Source: Desulfoscipio geothermicus (GTDB lineage: Bacteria; Bacillota; Desulfotomaculia; Desulfotomaculales; Desulfallaceae). Taken from it: a stretch of DNA of 40,858 nt. The number at the start of each line of letters is the position of its first letter. The stretch's first letter is position 1. Made by a program: the position numbers and the translations under genes. A model generated the notes under the pieces. It did no database searches and was not told the origin of the DNA. It saw nothing but the letters and a program-made list of their open reading frames with translations. The stretch lies in the NCBI GenBank assembly GCA_016841645.1, contig JAENYS010000021.1, positions 1-40,858 on the forward strand, written 5' to 3'. Positions 27,958-35,772 of the stretch are shown in pieces.

Positions 27958-28314
27958 TTAATCCTTTAGTTCATTCTCATCAGCCGGAATAGTAACTATC
28001 CTGGCCTCACCAGGCTTAACCAAACCCAACTTTTCCCTGGCCACCTGTTCAATATAATCATTAGACTGCATTCTCTCTAGTTGTTCATATAATTCAGCGT
28101 TCTTATTATGTAGATCTTGAATCTCTGTCTGCATAGCATCAAGGTTTCTCTGCATGCCATACAATTGATCAAAGCGTGAACCCAAAGAAAAAGAAATGTA
28201 TAGCATAAACAAAGCAATTATAATAACAGGTAGCTTACTACGAGACAGGTTAAAATTCTTGCGGCGTTTAGCATCCTGACTAAACTCCCTATCGGAAAAA
28301 TTGCTATTAACCAT
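27958..28314 (-). CDS. divIC: Cell division protein DivIC/FtsB family
   Basis: Bitopic division protein of the FtsL-DivIB-DivIC complex that activates septal wall synthesis. The product (118 residues) has a basic cytoplasmic N-terminus (DAKRRKNF), one membrane helix (about 28-46, PVIIIALFMLYISFSLG) and an extracytoplasmic coiled coil (about 55-85) ending in the family motif YIEQVAREKLGLVKPGE. The open frame extends 28 codons further upstream, but the ATG at 28314 follows a strong GAGGAGG ribosome site. It lies between the S1 gene and an unknown small gene, while yabQ and yabP lie beyond spoIIR. Confidence 0.92.
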   Translation of the reverse strand: MVNSNFSDREFSQDAKRRKNFNLSRSKLPVIIIALFMLYISFSLGSRFDQLYGMQRNLDAMQTEIQDLHNKNAELYEQLERMQSNDYIEQVAREKLGLVKPGEARIVTIPADENELKD

Positions 28315-28510
28315 TATTTCCGCCCTCCTCACCAACCCCCCAAAACCCACTTGGCCATGACCGGAAACAACATCCCCCGCTACAAATGCATTACACACAT
28401 TCTACGCCTGACCATCAATTCCTGCCTGTTAGCAGCTTTTTTCAAAATAAACCTGACAATGCACCACAAATTGCTCATTCTTAGCTAATTGCCGTGTCCG
28501 GCAGCACACA

Positions 28511-28538
28511 AAAAAAGCCGGTATTGTTTAACCGGCTT
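28511..28538 (-). terminator. Intrinsic terminator overlapping the end of a small gene
   Basis: Minus-strand stem AAGCCGGT/ACCGGCTT (28515-28538) with an 8-base loop is followed by a T run. The upstream arm encodes the last codons and the stop of the 28528-28812 gene. Confidence 0.9.
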
Positions 28539-28812
28539 TTCTTTCTGATAATAAGCTTACGTATTCCTCACCTAATTTTGTAAGACTGCATATTTTACTC
28601 TTGCCCTCTGTAGAAACATCCACTAACCCCAAGGCATATAACTGCATAATCACATGATCAAGTACAGCCCTTTTAACGCGGGACAGTAAAGATAAATCTT
28701 CTTTATTCATATTTCCTTCACTAACCAGTGCTTCCAGCACCCGATCAGCCTCTTCAGGCAACCGATCACCTGCTTTAACCAAGTAATCTGCTAATGTTGT
28801 AGTACCAATCAT
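28528..28812 (-). CDS. Small protein of unknown function
   Basis: I do not recognise this 94-residue protein. It starts MIGTTTLADYLVKAGDRLPEE, is helical and charged, and has a repeated leucine pattern with LDHVIMQLYALGLVDVSTEGK followed by LTKLGEEYVSLLS, which resembles a winged-helix DNA-binding fold. It has no membrane segment or cysteine. It is transcribed alone, divergently from spoIIR across a 122-base gap, and ends in a terminator. The GGGGGAGG ribosome site and clean stop support a real gene. A regulator is possible but unproven. Confidence 0.75.
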   Translation of the reverse strand: MIGTTTLADYLVKAGDRLPEEADRVLEALVSEGNMNKEDLSLLSRVKRAVLDHVIMQLYALGLVDVSTEGKSKICSLTKLGEEYVSLLSERKAG

Positions 28813-28872
28813 TATATTTATTCCTCCCCCTTTATCTAACTATATTGTTAACATTTTTTTCTTAATTAATAA

Positions 28873-28902
28873 GTTTTATACTATAAAAATCTGGAAATAA
28901 TA
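28873..28902 (+). promoter_or_regulatory. Candidate sigma-F promoter of spoIIR
   Basis: GTTTT at 28873-28877, a spacer of exactly 15 bases, and GGAAATAATA at 28893-28902 fit the Bacillus sigma-F consensus (GYWTA, N15, GGNRANANTW): 4 of 5 and all -10 positions. The start codon of spoIIR follows about 32 bases later. In Bacillus, spoIIR is sigma-F dependent. Confidence 0.6.
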
Positions 28903-28934
28903 TTACTAATCAATTAACAAAAGCAGGTGATCCC

Positions 28935-29594
28935 ATGCACAAAAAAATCGCTTACTTCCTAATCGTTCTACTTTTAGCAAGCACCGGGGGGTATTATATT
29001 TATGAACAACAACGCACTAGACCGGCAGGCTTAATCAGGCTGCACATCATTGCCAATAGCAATACATTTTATGACCAAGCACTAAAATACCAGGTAAAAA
29101 ATCGCATTGTCAGCGAGATGGCACCGGCCTTTAGCCAAGCTGTCGATATAAAGGCGGCCAGGCAGGTTGCCGACGCAAATATAGAGACTATCCGGAGCAT
29201 AGCCGAAGAGGAAATACGGCGCAAAGGGTTTGATTATCCGGTACAGGTGATTCGTGGAGATTATTATTTCCCGGCCAAAAAGTACAGCATCCAGGGTGAA
29301 AATGGCATAAAATCTTTAACTTTGCCCCCGGGACGCTACGAAGCAGTGCGAGTAATCATAGGTTCAGGTGAAGGTGCTAACTGGTGGTGCGTGCTTTATC
29401 CACCGTTATGCTTTGTAAATTTACAGCAGGCCGCTCCACCCGTAATATTACCGACTGCGTCCGCAGCACAAGAACAGAGCATCAAAAAAATAACTGAAAG
29501 CATACCGGAAAGCAGCGGAAAACCCCATATAAAATATCGTTTTAGGGTGTTCGAGCTATTAAAAAAGACCCTCGATTTGAGGGTCAGGCTTTAA
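28935..29594 (+). CDS. spoIIR: Stage II sporulation protein R
   Basis: Signal protein secreted from the forespore that triggers SpoIIGA to process pro-sigma-E in the mother cell. The 219-residue product has an N-terminal membrane/signal helix (KIAYFLIVLLLASTGGYYIY), then the family motif IRLHIIANSNTFYDQALKYQVK, a helical middle and the conserved WWCVLYPPLCFVN. It is the only plus-strand gene in the window and faces yabQ; the ends of the two genes are 19 bases apart. A CAGGTGAT ribosome site precedes the ATG. In Bacillus this gene is elsewhere, so the placement reflects lineage-specific order. Confidence 0.95.
   Translation: MHKKIAYFLIVLLLASTGGYYIYEQQRTRPAGLIRLHIIANSNTFYDQALKYQVKNRIVSEMAPAFSQAVDIKAARQVADANIETIRSIAEEEIRRKGFDYPVQVIRGDYYFPAKKYSIQGENGIKSLTLPPGRYEAVRVIIGSGEGANWWCVLYPPLCFVNLQQAAPPVILPTASAAQEQSIKKITESIPESSGKPHIKYRFRVFELLKKTLDLRVRL
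29561..29585 (-). terminator. Terminator for yabPQ lying inside the spoIIR 3' end
   Basis: GACCCTC/GAGGGTC (29567-29585) form a stem. On the minus strand it is followed by a T run (29561-29566), so it ends transcription from yabQ. On the plus strand it encodes the last residues of SpoIIR (LDLRVRL) and has only a weak T stretch downstream. Confidence 0.8.
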
Positions 29595-29612
29595 CTTTAC
29601 TAAACCATTGCA

Positions 29613-30164
29613 TTACTTTTTTCGTTTAATTATGTTAACAATTCCGGCACACCATTTTTTCCACCGGTGGTATAATAACTTTATGGGGGCAGGCACCAAA
29701 CTTTTTACTATATTAGTCGTTATGTGGAATATTTTTCGAAATAATAAACCGACCATTTTAAAGGGCCAGGTCAAAATAATATACAGCATACGGATGGGGA
29801 AAAACAATATGGTCACTAGCCGGTTAATTAACAAAATCAGCAATTCTACTGTTTTTATGACTAAATTCCTCATCCAATTCCGGCTAAGGCGGAAATAGCT
29901 TAACGCACCTATACCCAACCCCAGGAGCACAAAAAAACGAACTTCACCCTGATTATAACTAAATAATAAAGCGTATACCAGCATAGTTGCACAGATCCAG
30001 TATATGACATCGCCCAGCAATGTACCCATTTTTTTCAATCTTAAAATCTGACCGATACCGGCATAAACATCATATAAAAATCCGGCCAGCGCCCCGGTCA
30101 ATATAGTATATAAAAAAACCATGAACTGGCTGGTTACCGGGTCTGCCAAAACAATTACCTCCAA
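29613..30164 (-). CDS. yabQ: Spore cortex biosynthesis membrane protein YabQ
   Basis: Mother-cell membrane protein required for spore cortex formation. The 183-residue product has about three to four hydrophobic segments: FMVFLYTILTGALAGFLYD near residue 15-33, VIYWICATMLVYALLFSY near 53-70, VRFFVLLGLGIGALSYF, and a last one around LLILLINRLVTILFFPIRML. The tail is basic. Size and sequence fit the family. It follows yabP with a short gap and shares its transcript, ending at the terminator inside spoIIR. Confidence 0.92.
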   Translation of the reverse strand: MEVIVLADPVTSQFMVFLYTILTGALAGFLYDVYAGIGQILRLKKMGTLLGDVIYWICATMLVYALLFSYNQGEVRFFVLLGLGIGALSYFRLSRNWMRNLVIKTVELLILLINRLVTILFFPIRMLYIILTWPFKMVGLLFRKIFHITTNIVKSLVPAPIKLLYHRWKKWCAGIVNIIKRKK

Positions 30165-30194
30165 ATGCCAGCCCGACAGCCTCCGACGGGTATT

Positions 30195-30476
30195 TTACTT
30201 GAAAATCCTGTTCAGCATGCCCTTGCCCCGGAGACTCCCGGCGCTTTTATTATCTATAAACTCCATAGCGTAGATTCGCCCTTCAACAATCAAATTACCA
30301 TTTTCCAAATTCAACTGGGTAATGTGCAAACCTTCACCCCGCAGGGTAAGAAAACCCATATTGGTAACCAGGCCAATCTCCTTTTCGTTGAAATTCCCTA
30401 CATGCTCCACCCCGTCAACCAATAAGTGTTTACGTTCGGTTAAAGAAATCCGGTTGATACAACCTTTAGGCTCCAT
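30195..30476 (-). CDS. yabP: Sporulation protein YabP
   Basis: Small protein of the YabP/YqfC family, needed for spore coat or cortex formation and expressed in the mother cell. The 93-residue product contains the family core RISLTERKHLLVDGVEHVGN followed by IGLVTNMGFLTLRGEGLHI and NLENGNLIVEGRIYAMEF. A GGAGGTG ribosome site precedes the ATG and a sigma-E-like promoter lies upstream (30519-30546). It forms a two-gene unit with yabQ, as in Bacillus. Confidence 0.93.
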   Translation of the reverse strand: MEPKGCINRISLTERKHLLVDGVEHVGNFNEKEIGLVTNMGFLTLRGEGLHITQLNLENGNLIVEGRIYAMEFIDNKSAGSLRGKGMLNRIFK

Positions 30477-30518
30477 ATTGTTTTCACCTCCATGGCCACG
30501 GGTAAACCCTTGGTTTTA

Positions 30519-30546
30519 TATTTATGCCGGTAATTCATCATTATGC
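30519..30546 (-). promoter_or_regulatory. Candidate sigma-E promoter of yabPQ
   Basis: On the minus strand GCATAAT (30540-30546) and CATAAATA (30519-30526) lie 13 bases apart; they match 6 of 7 and 6 of 8 positions of the Bacillus sigma-E consensus (KMATATT, 14-15 bases, CATACANT). The spacing is one base short. A start site about 36 bases before the yabP ATG would be normal. Confidence 0.45.
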
Positions 30547-30573
30547 AAAAAAAAGTGATCCGTTCCGGATCAC
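30547..30573 (-). terminator. Intrinsic terminator after spoIID
   Basis: Minus-strand stem GTGATCCG/CGGATCAC with a 3-base loop (30555-30573) is followed by eight Ts (30547-30554). It begins 5 bases past the spoIID stop and shields yabP from read-through. Confidence 0.92.
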
Positions 30574-30577
30574 CCTT

Positions 30578-31525
30578 TTAATCCCAAAGCTTTTGAATGT
30601 CCACATCCCGATAATAGAATTTAATGATCTCCTGAGGGGTTTTACCTTCTGAGGCCAATTTATTCGCTCCCCACTGGCACAGCCCTACACCGTGCCCAAA
30701 ACCTTTGCCCTCCAACACCAGATTATTGCCCTGGACCTGAGCTCCGGTAATTAACATAGACCGCACTTTATCGCTGCCCAAAGCCAATCTCAAATCCGGG
30801 CCACTCACCGTGGCCGAACCAATCCGGATTTTAGTCGTCCTTCCCGAAGGCCCTCTTTCCACAATTTCCACGGCATTAATATTACCCGGGTCTGTTCCAC
30901 TAATTTTTCGCACCGCAGCCTGCACTTGTTGTAGAGGCAATTCCACTCGCCAATGTTGATTCTCAGGCACAGTTTCCGCCAGGCACCCATCCCGCGCTCC
31001 GGCTTTAATATATGGTGTGGGCCCCTTGGTATAGGACAGCCCCTCTTGTGCCGTGGCGGAAATGCCCCCGTCACATGCCGAAAACCATCCCTTGACATAA
31101 TCGCCGCGATAGGTAATAACCTGCCCCCTGGTGGAGGCCACGGCCTGGCGTACTTTATCGTTTATTCGCGAGGGATTATAAGCTTGAAACTCCTCAATGT
31201 CGGTAGATGCGTCCGTACCATGCAGTTTTTTCACCCGCTGTGCTTTTATATTTTCCATAGTGAAAGTGCGAGCCAATATTGCCTGGGCTGCCAAGGCGTT
31301 TTCCGGCCAACTTGGCTCCATCTCAGCTGCCACCACTCCGGCCAAGTATTCTTCCAGTTTTATATTCTTTTTAATGCCTTGTTCCTTTACGTACAGGCTA
31401 ATGGTGGGTTCCCGGTTAGGAGCGCCAGGAACAGGCTCCACCGGCTTTTGCTGTGGATTTGTAGCACAGCCCCACAACAGTCCCATTAGTACTAGGGTTA
31501 CCATCATTATTTTAACAATGCGCAT
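30578..31525 (-). CDS. spoIID: SpoIID/LytB domain lytic transglycosylase (SpoIID-like)
   Basis: Peptidoglycan lytic transglycosylase that, with SpoIIM and SpoIIP, drives forespore engulfment. The product (315 residues from the ATG at 31525 behind GGGAGG) has a lipoprotein-type signal with the lipobox LLWGCATN at its N-terminus. The SpoIID domain follows with LEEYLAGVVAAEMEPSWP, AQAILARTFTMEN and the C-terminal GKGFGHGVGLCQWGANKLA. SpoIID proteins are normally membrane-anchored; a lipid anchor would do the same job. Paralogues of this domain occur in clostridia, so a SpoIID-like rather than canonical protein is possible. Confidence 0.88.
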   Translation of the reverse strand: MRIVKIMMVTLVLMGLLWGCATNPQQKPVEPVPGAPNREPTISLYVKEQGIKKNIKLEEYLAGVVAAEMEPSWPENALAAQAILARTFTMENIKAQRVKKLHGTDASTDIEEFQAYNPSRINDKVRQAVASTRGQVITYRGDYVKGWFSACDGGISATAQEGLSYTKGPTPYIKAGARDGCLAETVPENQHWRVELPLQQVQAAVRKISGTDPGNINAVEIVERGPSGRTTKIRIGSATVSGPDLRLALGSDKVRSMLITGAQVQGNNLVLEGKGFGHGVGLCQWGANKLASEGKTPQEIIKFYYRDVDIQKLWD

Positions 31526-31645
31526 TACCATCCCTCCCGTATTATTTTTTGCGGGATGATATTAAAATATGCGCTTACTATTTTTATTTATTGGGTCCCT
31601 AATGAAGTAATTTAAAGCAAAGCAAGTGGGGTCTGACCCCTAACA

Positions 31646-31668
31646 AAAAAAGGCCCCTTGGGACCTTT
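31646..31668 (-). terminator. Intrinsic terminator after rqcP
   Basis: Minus-strand AAAGGTCC and GGGCCTTT arms pair with one G-T pair and a very short loop (about 31649-31668), followed by seven Ts. It lies 15 bases past the rqcP stop. Confidence 0.8.
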
Positions 31669-31683
31669 GGTAATAATAGGTAC

Positions 31684-31947
31684 TTAACCCTCTTGCAAAC
31701 GTATATCTTCCAAAATCAAATATAAATCAGCCGCTTGCTTGGCGGGTACAGTTTCTCGCACAGTGATTATCTTAATTTTTAAACGTCGCTGCCCGAAGCT
31801 AATTTCCACTACATCACCCGGCTGCACTTCATTTCCTGCTTTGGCCGCCCGGTCATTAATCTTTACCTGTTGCCGATCGCAAGCCTCCTTAGCTAACGTA
31901 CGCCGCTTGATTATACGAGAAACCTTTAAAAATTTATCCAATCGCAC
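31684..31947 (-). CDS. rqcP: S4-domain ribosome quality control protein RqcP
   Basis: Small RNA-binding protein (Hsp15/YabO type) that helps RqcH add alanine tails to nascent chains on split 50S subunits. The 87-residue product is essentially one S4 domain: MRLDKFLKVSRIIKRRTLAK, then VKINDRAAKAGNEVQPGDVVEI. It starts with GTG. It follows hup after 35 bases and is downstream of mazG, the same order mazG-rqcP-yabP-yabQ as Bacillus but with hup and spoIID inserted. Confidence 0.93.
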   Translation of the reverse strand: MRLDKFLKVSRIIKRRTLAKEACDRQQVKINDRAAKAGNEVQPGDVVEISFGQRRLKIKIITVRETVPAKQAADLYLILEDIRLQEG

Positions 31948-31982
31948 TATATAACAACTCAGTTCAAATTATATTTTGGTGT

Positions 31983-32258
31983 TTATGATGAAACAGTTTC
32001 GCGTAATGCCTTACCTGCTTTAAATACAGGAACACGGGCGGCAGCAATACTAATTTCCTCCCCTGTTTGCGGGTTACGTCCCTTGCGAGCAGCCCTTTCC
32101 CTGATTTCAAAAGTACCGAAGCCTACCAGTTGCACCTTATCACCACTGGCCATAGCTTCCTCAATACTTGCCAGTACCGCAACCACAGCTTTTTCAGCGT
32201 CTTTTTTGGATAATCCGGACTTCTCTGCCACATTGGCAATCAGCTCTGTCTTATTCAT
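31983..32258 (-). CDS. hup: HU-family DNA-binding protein
   Basis: Histone-like protein that bends and compacts DNA. The product (91 residues) starts [20 protein letters not shown] and contains [21 protein letters not shown], the HU beta-arm signature. An upstream in-frame start 16 codons earlier is ignored, because GAGGGGGG lies 5 bases before this ATG and the length then matches HU exactly. It is between mazG and rqcP. Confidence 0.96.
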   Translation of the reverse strand: MNKTELIANVAEKSGLSKKDAEKAVVAVLASIEEAMASGDKVQLVGFGTFEIRERAARKGRNPQTGEEISIAAARVPVFKAGKALRETVSS

Positions 32259-32377
32259 AAATACCCCCCTCAAGAAATTTAACTTAATAATAACACAATT
32301 ATCCACTAAGCTATTCGTATTCGCTATTTATTCAAAGGTTCCTTCCTAAAAATTTGATTTTTACTACATTTTTTCGC

Positions 32378-33859
32378 TCATTTTTCTTTATTTTTAGCTT
32401 TTTCCCATAGTTCATCCATCTCAGCTAGAGTCATGCTGGAAAGATTCACTCCTTTAAGGGAGGCTTCCCTTTCCATAAATTCAAATCTACGTATAAATTT
32501 ATTGTTTGTGGCTAACAAGGCCACCTCGGGGTCAATCCCTGTCAACCTGGCTGTATTAACTACAGCAAATAATATATCTCCAGTCTCCAGCTCAATCTTA
32601 TCCCTCCGCCCATTAACAAGCGCTTCCTTCCATTCTGCCAGTTCCTCATAAATTTTATCCAGCGCTCCATGATAGTCAGGCCAGTCAAAACCGACCCGGG
32701 CGGCCTTGGCCTGAATTTTATAAGAGCGTGATAGGGCCGGTAAGCCACGGGGTATCCCATCCAATAACGATTCTTTTTTTTCTGCACCACCCTCCTTTTC
32801 ACTTTGCTTTATGATTTCCCAATTAGTAAGTACTTCATCGGTATTGTTAACCTTAACATTACCAAAAACATGCGGGTGACGGTGGATCATCTTTTGACTG
32901 ATGCCTTGCACCACATCATTAATATCAAATAAGCCGTTTTCCCGTGCTATTTGAGCATGGAATACTATCTGTAGTAATAAGTCTCCCAGTTCTTCACAAA
33001 TATTATACATATTTTCCTGCTGGATAGCCTCCAGTACTTCATAAGTTTCCTCCAGCAAATACCGGGTCAAAGTATGGTGGTCCTGTTCCCGGTCCCATGG
33101 ACAACCACCCTCTCCCCGCAACCTACCCATAATATCCACTAGCGAGTCTAAGGGAAAATCAGCTTTCATTTTAGCAGCCGCGTGTCTGTTGGGAGGTACA
33201 TATATACTGGTGAGATGATCCAACCAATCAAGGCGATCCATTTCAAACAGCGGCACATATTCAATCCTTTCTAAGCCCGGCACACCAGCCGCCCGGACAA
33301 TAGCGACCTGGTGCTCTGCCGGATATGCTTCCAGCAAGGAAAGTTTAATATCAGCAGCTACCAAGCGGCTGTAAACCTGCATCACTACGATCCCCAGTGC
33401 CGGGTTCAATAAACGACCTTCCAACTGCAACCCATCGATAATCTGTATTCCCTGCACCGGGTCTACTTTCAATACAGCGTATAGCTCGTCCATAAAACTC
33501 ATAGCCGGTAGTACTTCAATAGCTATACCCCTTTGCCCTGCACGGCGTATAATCATATCCACCGCTGTTTCAGCAACCAGCGGATGGCCGGGCACGGCGT
33601 ATACCACCGACCCCTGCTCAGCGGCTACCAAAACATCATCCGAAATTTGCCGGTAGACATCTTCAAAGCTGTCCGCGTGCTCATAGTACTCATCGAACGT
33701 ATCAAAGGCGATACCTTGCCCTTTAAGCCAATCAACTACGGGGTGCACCCCGGTGCGCAAGAAAAGACGCCGGGCACCCTTTAGCACCTCCAGGTTCACC
33801 GCAGGCAGAGAGTCCCGGCTACCGGGACCAAGCCCCACCACAATTACCTTGGCTTTCAA
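32378..33859 (-). CDS. mazG: MazG nucleotide pyrophosphohydrolase with tetrapyrrole-methylase-like domain
   Basis: House-cleaning enzyme that hydrolyses non-canonical nucleoside triphosphates. The 493-residue product is the two-domain YabN type. Residues 1-220 are a tetrapyrrole (SAM) methylase-like domain (VIVVGLGPGSRDSLP, VVYAVPGHPLVAE). Residues about 240-490 hold two MazG modules; the first contains YLLEETYEVLEAI and EELGDLLLQIVFHAQ with the metal-binding acidic residues, and the second contains EELAEWKEAL and LETGDILFAVVN. It starts with TTG behind GGGGG. The methylase domain's substrate is unknown; the fusion is common in Firmicutes. Confidence 0.95.
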   Translation of the reverse strand: MKAKVIVVGLGPGSRDSLPAVNLEVLKGARRLFLRTGVHPVVDWLKGQGIAFDTFDEYYEHADSFEDVYRQISDDVLVAAEQGSVVYAVPGHPLVAETAVDMIIRRAGQRGIAIEVLPAMSFMDELYAVLKVDPVQGIQIIDGLQLEGRLLNPALGIVVMQVYSRLVAADIKLSLLEAYPAEHQVAIVRAAGVPGLERIEYVPLFEMDRLDWLDHLTSIYVPPNRHAAAKMKADFPLDSLVDIMGRLRGEGGCPWDREQDHHTLTRYLLEETYEVLEAIQQENMYNICEELGDLLLQIVFHAQIARENGLFDINDVVQGISQKMIHRHPHVFGNVKVNNTDEVLTNWEIIKQSEKEGGAEKKESLLDGIPRGLPALSRSYKIQAKAARVGFDWPDYHGALDKIYEELAEWKEALVNGRRDKIELETGDILFAVVNTARLTGIDPEVALLATNNKFIRRFEFMEREASLKGVNLSSMTLAEMDELWEKAKNKEK

Positions 33860-33966
33860 TATTTAAAACCCCCTGAATAATAATCACCTTACTTTTATTC
33901 TTACCAATTACGCTGGCATTAACGGAAAATCCTCTCTCAACAAATAAAAAAATTACTACGCAATGA

Positions 33967-33995
33967 CAAAAAAGAACGGCCCCCGTTGGGCCGTT
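33967..33995 (-). terminator. Intrinsic terminator after spoVT
   Basis: Minus-strand stem AACGGCCC/GGGCCGTT with a 5-base loop (33975-33995) is followed by a T-rich run. The first arm overlaps the spoVT stop codon. Confidence 0.92.
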
Positions 33996-34554
33996 ATTGT
34001 TCCATTTGCTTGGCTAGAAAACCCGCCGCAGTTTCAGCCAGTTTTAATTCCAATTCTCCCATTTCCACATTTGGTTCACGAGTAGCTAGAATTACCGCGC
34101 CTATAGGGTCACCTTCAGAAATAATTGGCGCAATAACTTCCGCCTCATACTTACATTCGCCGTCCGCAATAATCATACAATCCAAGCAATGCGGGTCAGC
34201 TCCCGGGTTATTGATTACCACCGCCTTGCGCTCTTCCATAACCTTTTCTATAACCTTGCTTATTGGTTTATTTAAAAATTCCTTTTTTGGTGCTCCGGAA
34301 ACAGCTATAATGGCATCCCGGTCAGCAATTAAGGATATGTGTCCTAGCGCCTCATGCAGCGAATCCGCGTATTCTTTGGCAAAATCGCCCAACTCTCCGA
34401 TTGGCGAATATTTCTTTAATATGACTTCACCTTCACGATCAACAAAAATTTCCAATGGATCGCCTTCGCGGATTCTTAAGGTTCGTCTTATCTCTTTCGG
34501 TATCACTACCCTACCGAGATCGTCTATACGACGAACTATACCCGTTGCCTTCAT
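33994..34554 (-). CDS. spoVT: Stage V sporulation protein T, AbrB-type regulator
   Basis: Forespore transcription factor that tunes sigma-G genes. The 186-residue product has an N-terminal AbrB swapped-hairpin DNA-binding domain (MKATGIVRRIDDLGRVVIPK, then RTLRIREGDPLEIFVD) and a C-terminal GAF-like domain (about 60-180) with HCLDCMIIADGECKYEAEVIAP. Length matches the family. It is transcribed alone between its own sigma-G-like promoter and a terminator. The ribosome site AAAGGAGGG precedes the ATG. Confidence 0.97.
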   Translation of the reverse strand: MKATGIVRRIDDLGRVVIPKEIRRTLRIREGDPLEIFVDREGEVILKKYSPIGELGDFAKEYADSLHEALGHISLIADRDAIIAVSGAPKKEFLNKPISKVIEKVMEERKAVVINNPGADPHCLDCMIIADGECKYEAEVIAPIISEGDPIGAVILATREPNVEMGELELKLAETAAGFLAKQMEQ

Positions 34555-34607
34555 GGGCAGCCCTTCCCTCCTTTACCAATGGATAATCAGGATAAAACTC
34601 TCTATGT

Positions 34608-34638
34608 TAGTATATAACCGGAGAGAAGTAATTATTCA
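34608..34638 (-). promoter_or_regulatory. Candidate sigma-G promoter of spoVT
   Basis: TGAATA (34633-34638) and TATACTA (34608-34614) lie 18 bases apart on the minus strand. The Bacillus sigma-G consensus is about GHATR, 17-18 bases, CATWMTA. The -10 differs in one base. The start site would be about 45 bases before the spoVT ATG, and spoVT is a sigma-G gene in Bacillus. Confidence 0.6.
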
Positions 34639-34685
34639 TTTTTTTCCAATACAAAGAAAATTATTTTTATGTTACCAGGAAATAT

Positions 34686-35714
34686 CTATTCTTTTGTCGA
34701 TTGGTTTTCCTTTACCGGGTTATCAGAGTCTTTGGATAAATTGTTTACTACTTTAGCCTTATTTCTGAGTTCCTGAATATATTCATATTCTTTCTGCATA
34801 ACTTTCTCTTCTCGTAAGCTTGCAATTATTTGGCCCTTAACTTCATCCAGCGTATGTGTTTTAGCTGGGACAACCTTGTCCAAACGGATGATGTGATAAC
34901 CAAAAGTTGTCTTGACCGGTTCTACAGTGTACTGCCCATCCTTCAATGCAAAAGCGGTATTTTCAAATTCCTCTACAAAACCGCTACCTTTACTAAAAGG
35001 TGGGTACTGGCCGCCATTATCTTTGCTTCCCATATCATCGCTGTACTGCTTGGCCAACTTGCCAAAGTCAGCACCGGCGGCCACCTTGTTTACAATTTGC
35101 AGCGCCAGCACTTTAGCATCCATGTCCGTACGGTTTTTACCACTGGAATAATCACCCACGCCAATTAAAATATGACTGACTTGCCGCTGTTCCGGTTCAT
35201 TGTATTGGGCACCGTTCTTGGCAAAGTAATCTTTTATCTCGGTATCGGTTGGCTGAGGTACCTCGGAACTAATTTTTTCACCTAACTTGTTATAAGCCAG
35301 CTGTTTTTTTATAAAATCCTCCAGTTTGGGTTCATTTAACCCGTTGGCCACCAAATATTTTTTAAATTCAGCTTCGCTGCCCTGCCGTTTAATTCCCTCA
35401 ATCGCTTCCTGTACTTCCTTATCCGTGGGCATTAAACCCAAACGATTAACTTCCGCCATAATCAAACGACTGTCAATTAGCTGATTTAATACCTCCTGGC
35501 GCAGCATTTCTTCAATTTCCTTGGCCTGTTCACCTTCCAGGTTATAACCTTGCTGAGCCAGATTATTTTTCGCGGCAGCCACTTCATTATCCAGTTCCTG
35601 GGATGTAATATTTTCTCCGTTCACAGTAGCCACTACTTGGTTGCCGCAGCCACCAAGAACAAGCATTGCCAGAGTAAGCATTAAGCTCATAAAAATTATA
35701 CTATATTTACGCAA
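34686..35714 (-). CDS. prsA: PrsA-like peptidyl-prolyl isomerase lipoprotein
   Basis: Extracytoplasmic foldase that helps exported proteins fold. The product (342 residues) has a lipoprotein signal ending in the lipobox LVLGGC, with the lipid-bearing cysteine at residue 23. A SurA_N-like helical domain (about 30-160, with NGENITSQELDNEV and RLIMAEVNRLGL) and a parvulin rotamase domain (about 180-290, RQVSHILIG, AKQYSDDMGSKDNGG, FGYHIIRLD) follow. The frame opens at 35732, but the SD GGGGAGGAG points to the TTG at 35714. A sigma-A promoter and a 5' hairpin lie upstream. It stands between mfd and spoVT, unlike in Bacillus. Confidence 0.92.
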   Translation of the reverse strand: MRKYSIIFMSLMLTLAMLVLGGCGNQVVATVNGENITSQELDNEVAAAKNNLAQQGYNLEGEQAKEIEEMLRQEVLNQLIDSRLIMAEVNRLGLMPTDKEVQEAIEGIKRQGSEAEFKKYLVANGLNEPKLEDFIKKQLAYNKLGEKISSEVPQPTDTEIKDYFAKNGAQYNEPEQRQVSHILIGVGDYSSGKNRTDMDAKVLALQIVNKVAAGADFGKLAKQYSDDMGSKDNGGQYPPFSKGSGFVEEFENTAFALKDGQYTVEPVKTTFGYHIIRLDKVVPAKTHTLDEVKGQIIASLREEKVMQKEYEYIQELRNKAKVVNNLSKDSDNPVKENQSTKE

Positions 35715-35738
35715 AATTAATCTCCTCCCCAATAGTAA

Positions 35739-35759
35739 GCCGCCTCAAAAATGGGCGGC
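35739..35759 (-). promoter_or_regulatory. Hairpin in the prsA 5' leader
   Basis: GCCGCC and GGCGGC pair around a 9-base loop just upstream of the prsA ribosome site. There is no T run after it, so it is not a typical terminator; it could protect the mRNA or affect initiation. Confidence 0.5.
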
Positions 35760-35772
35760 ATTAACTCACTTA

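Noticed and set aside
31544-31572. A sigma-E-like promoter before spoIID (GCATATT, 14 bases, CAAAAAAT)
   Set aside because: The -35 is perfect, but the start site would fall inside the ribosome site, leaving no usable leader.
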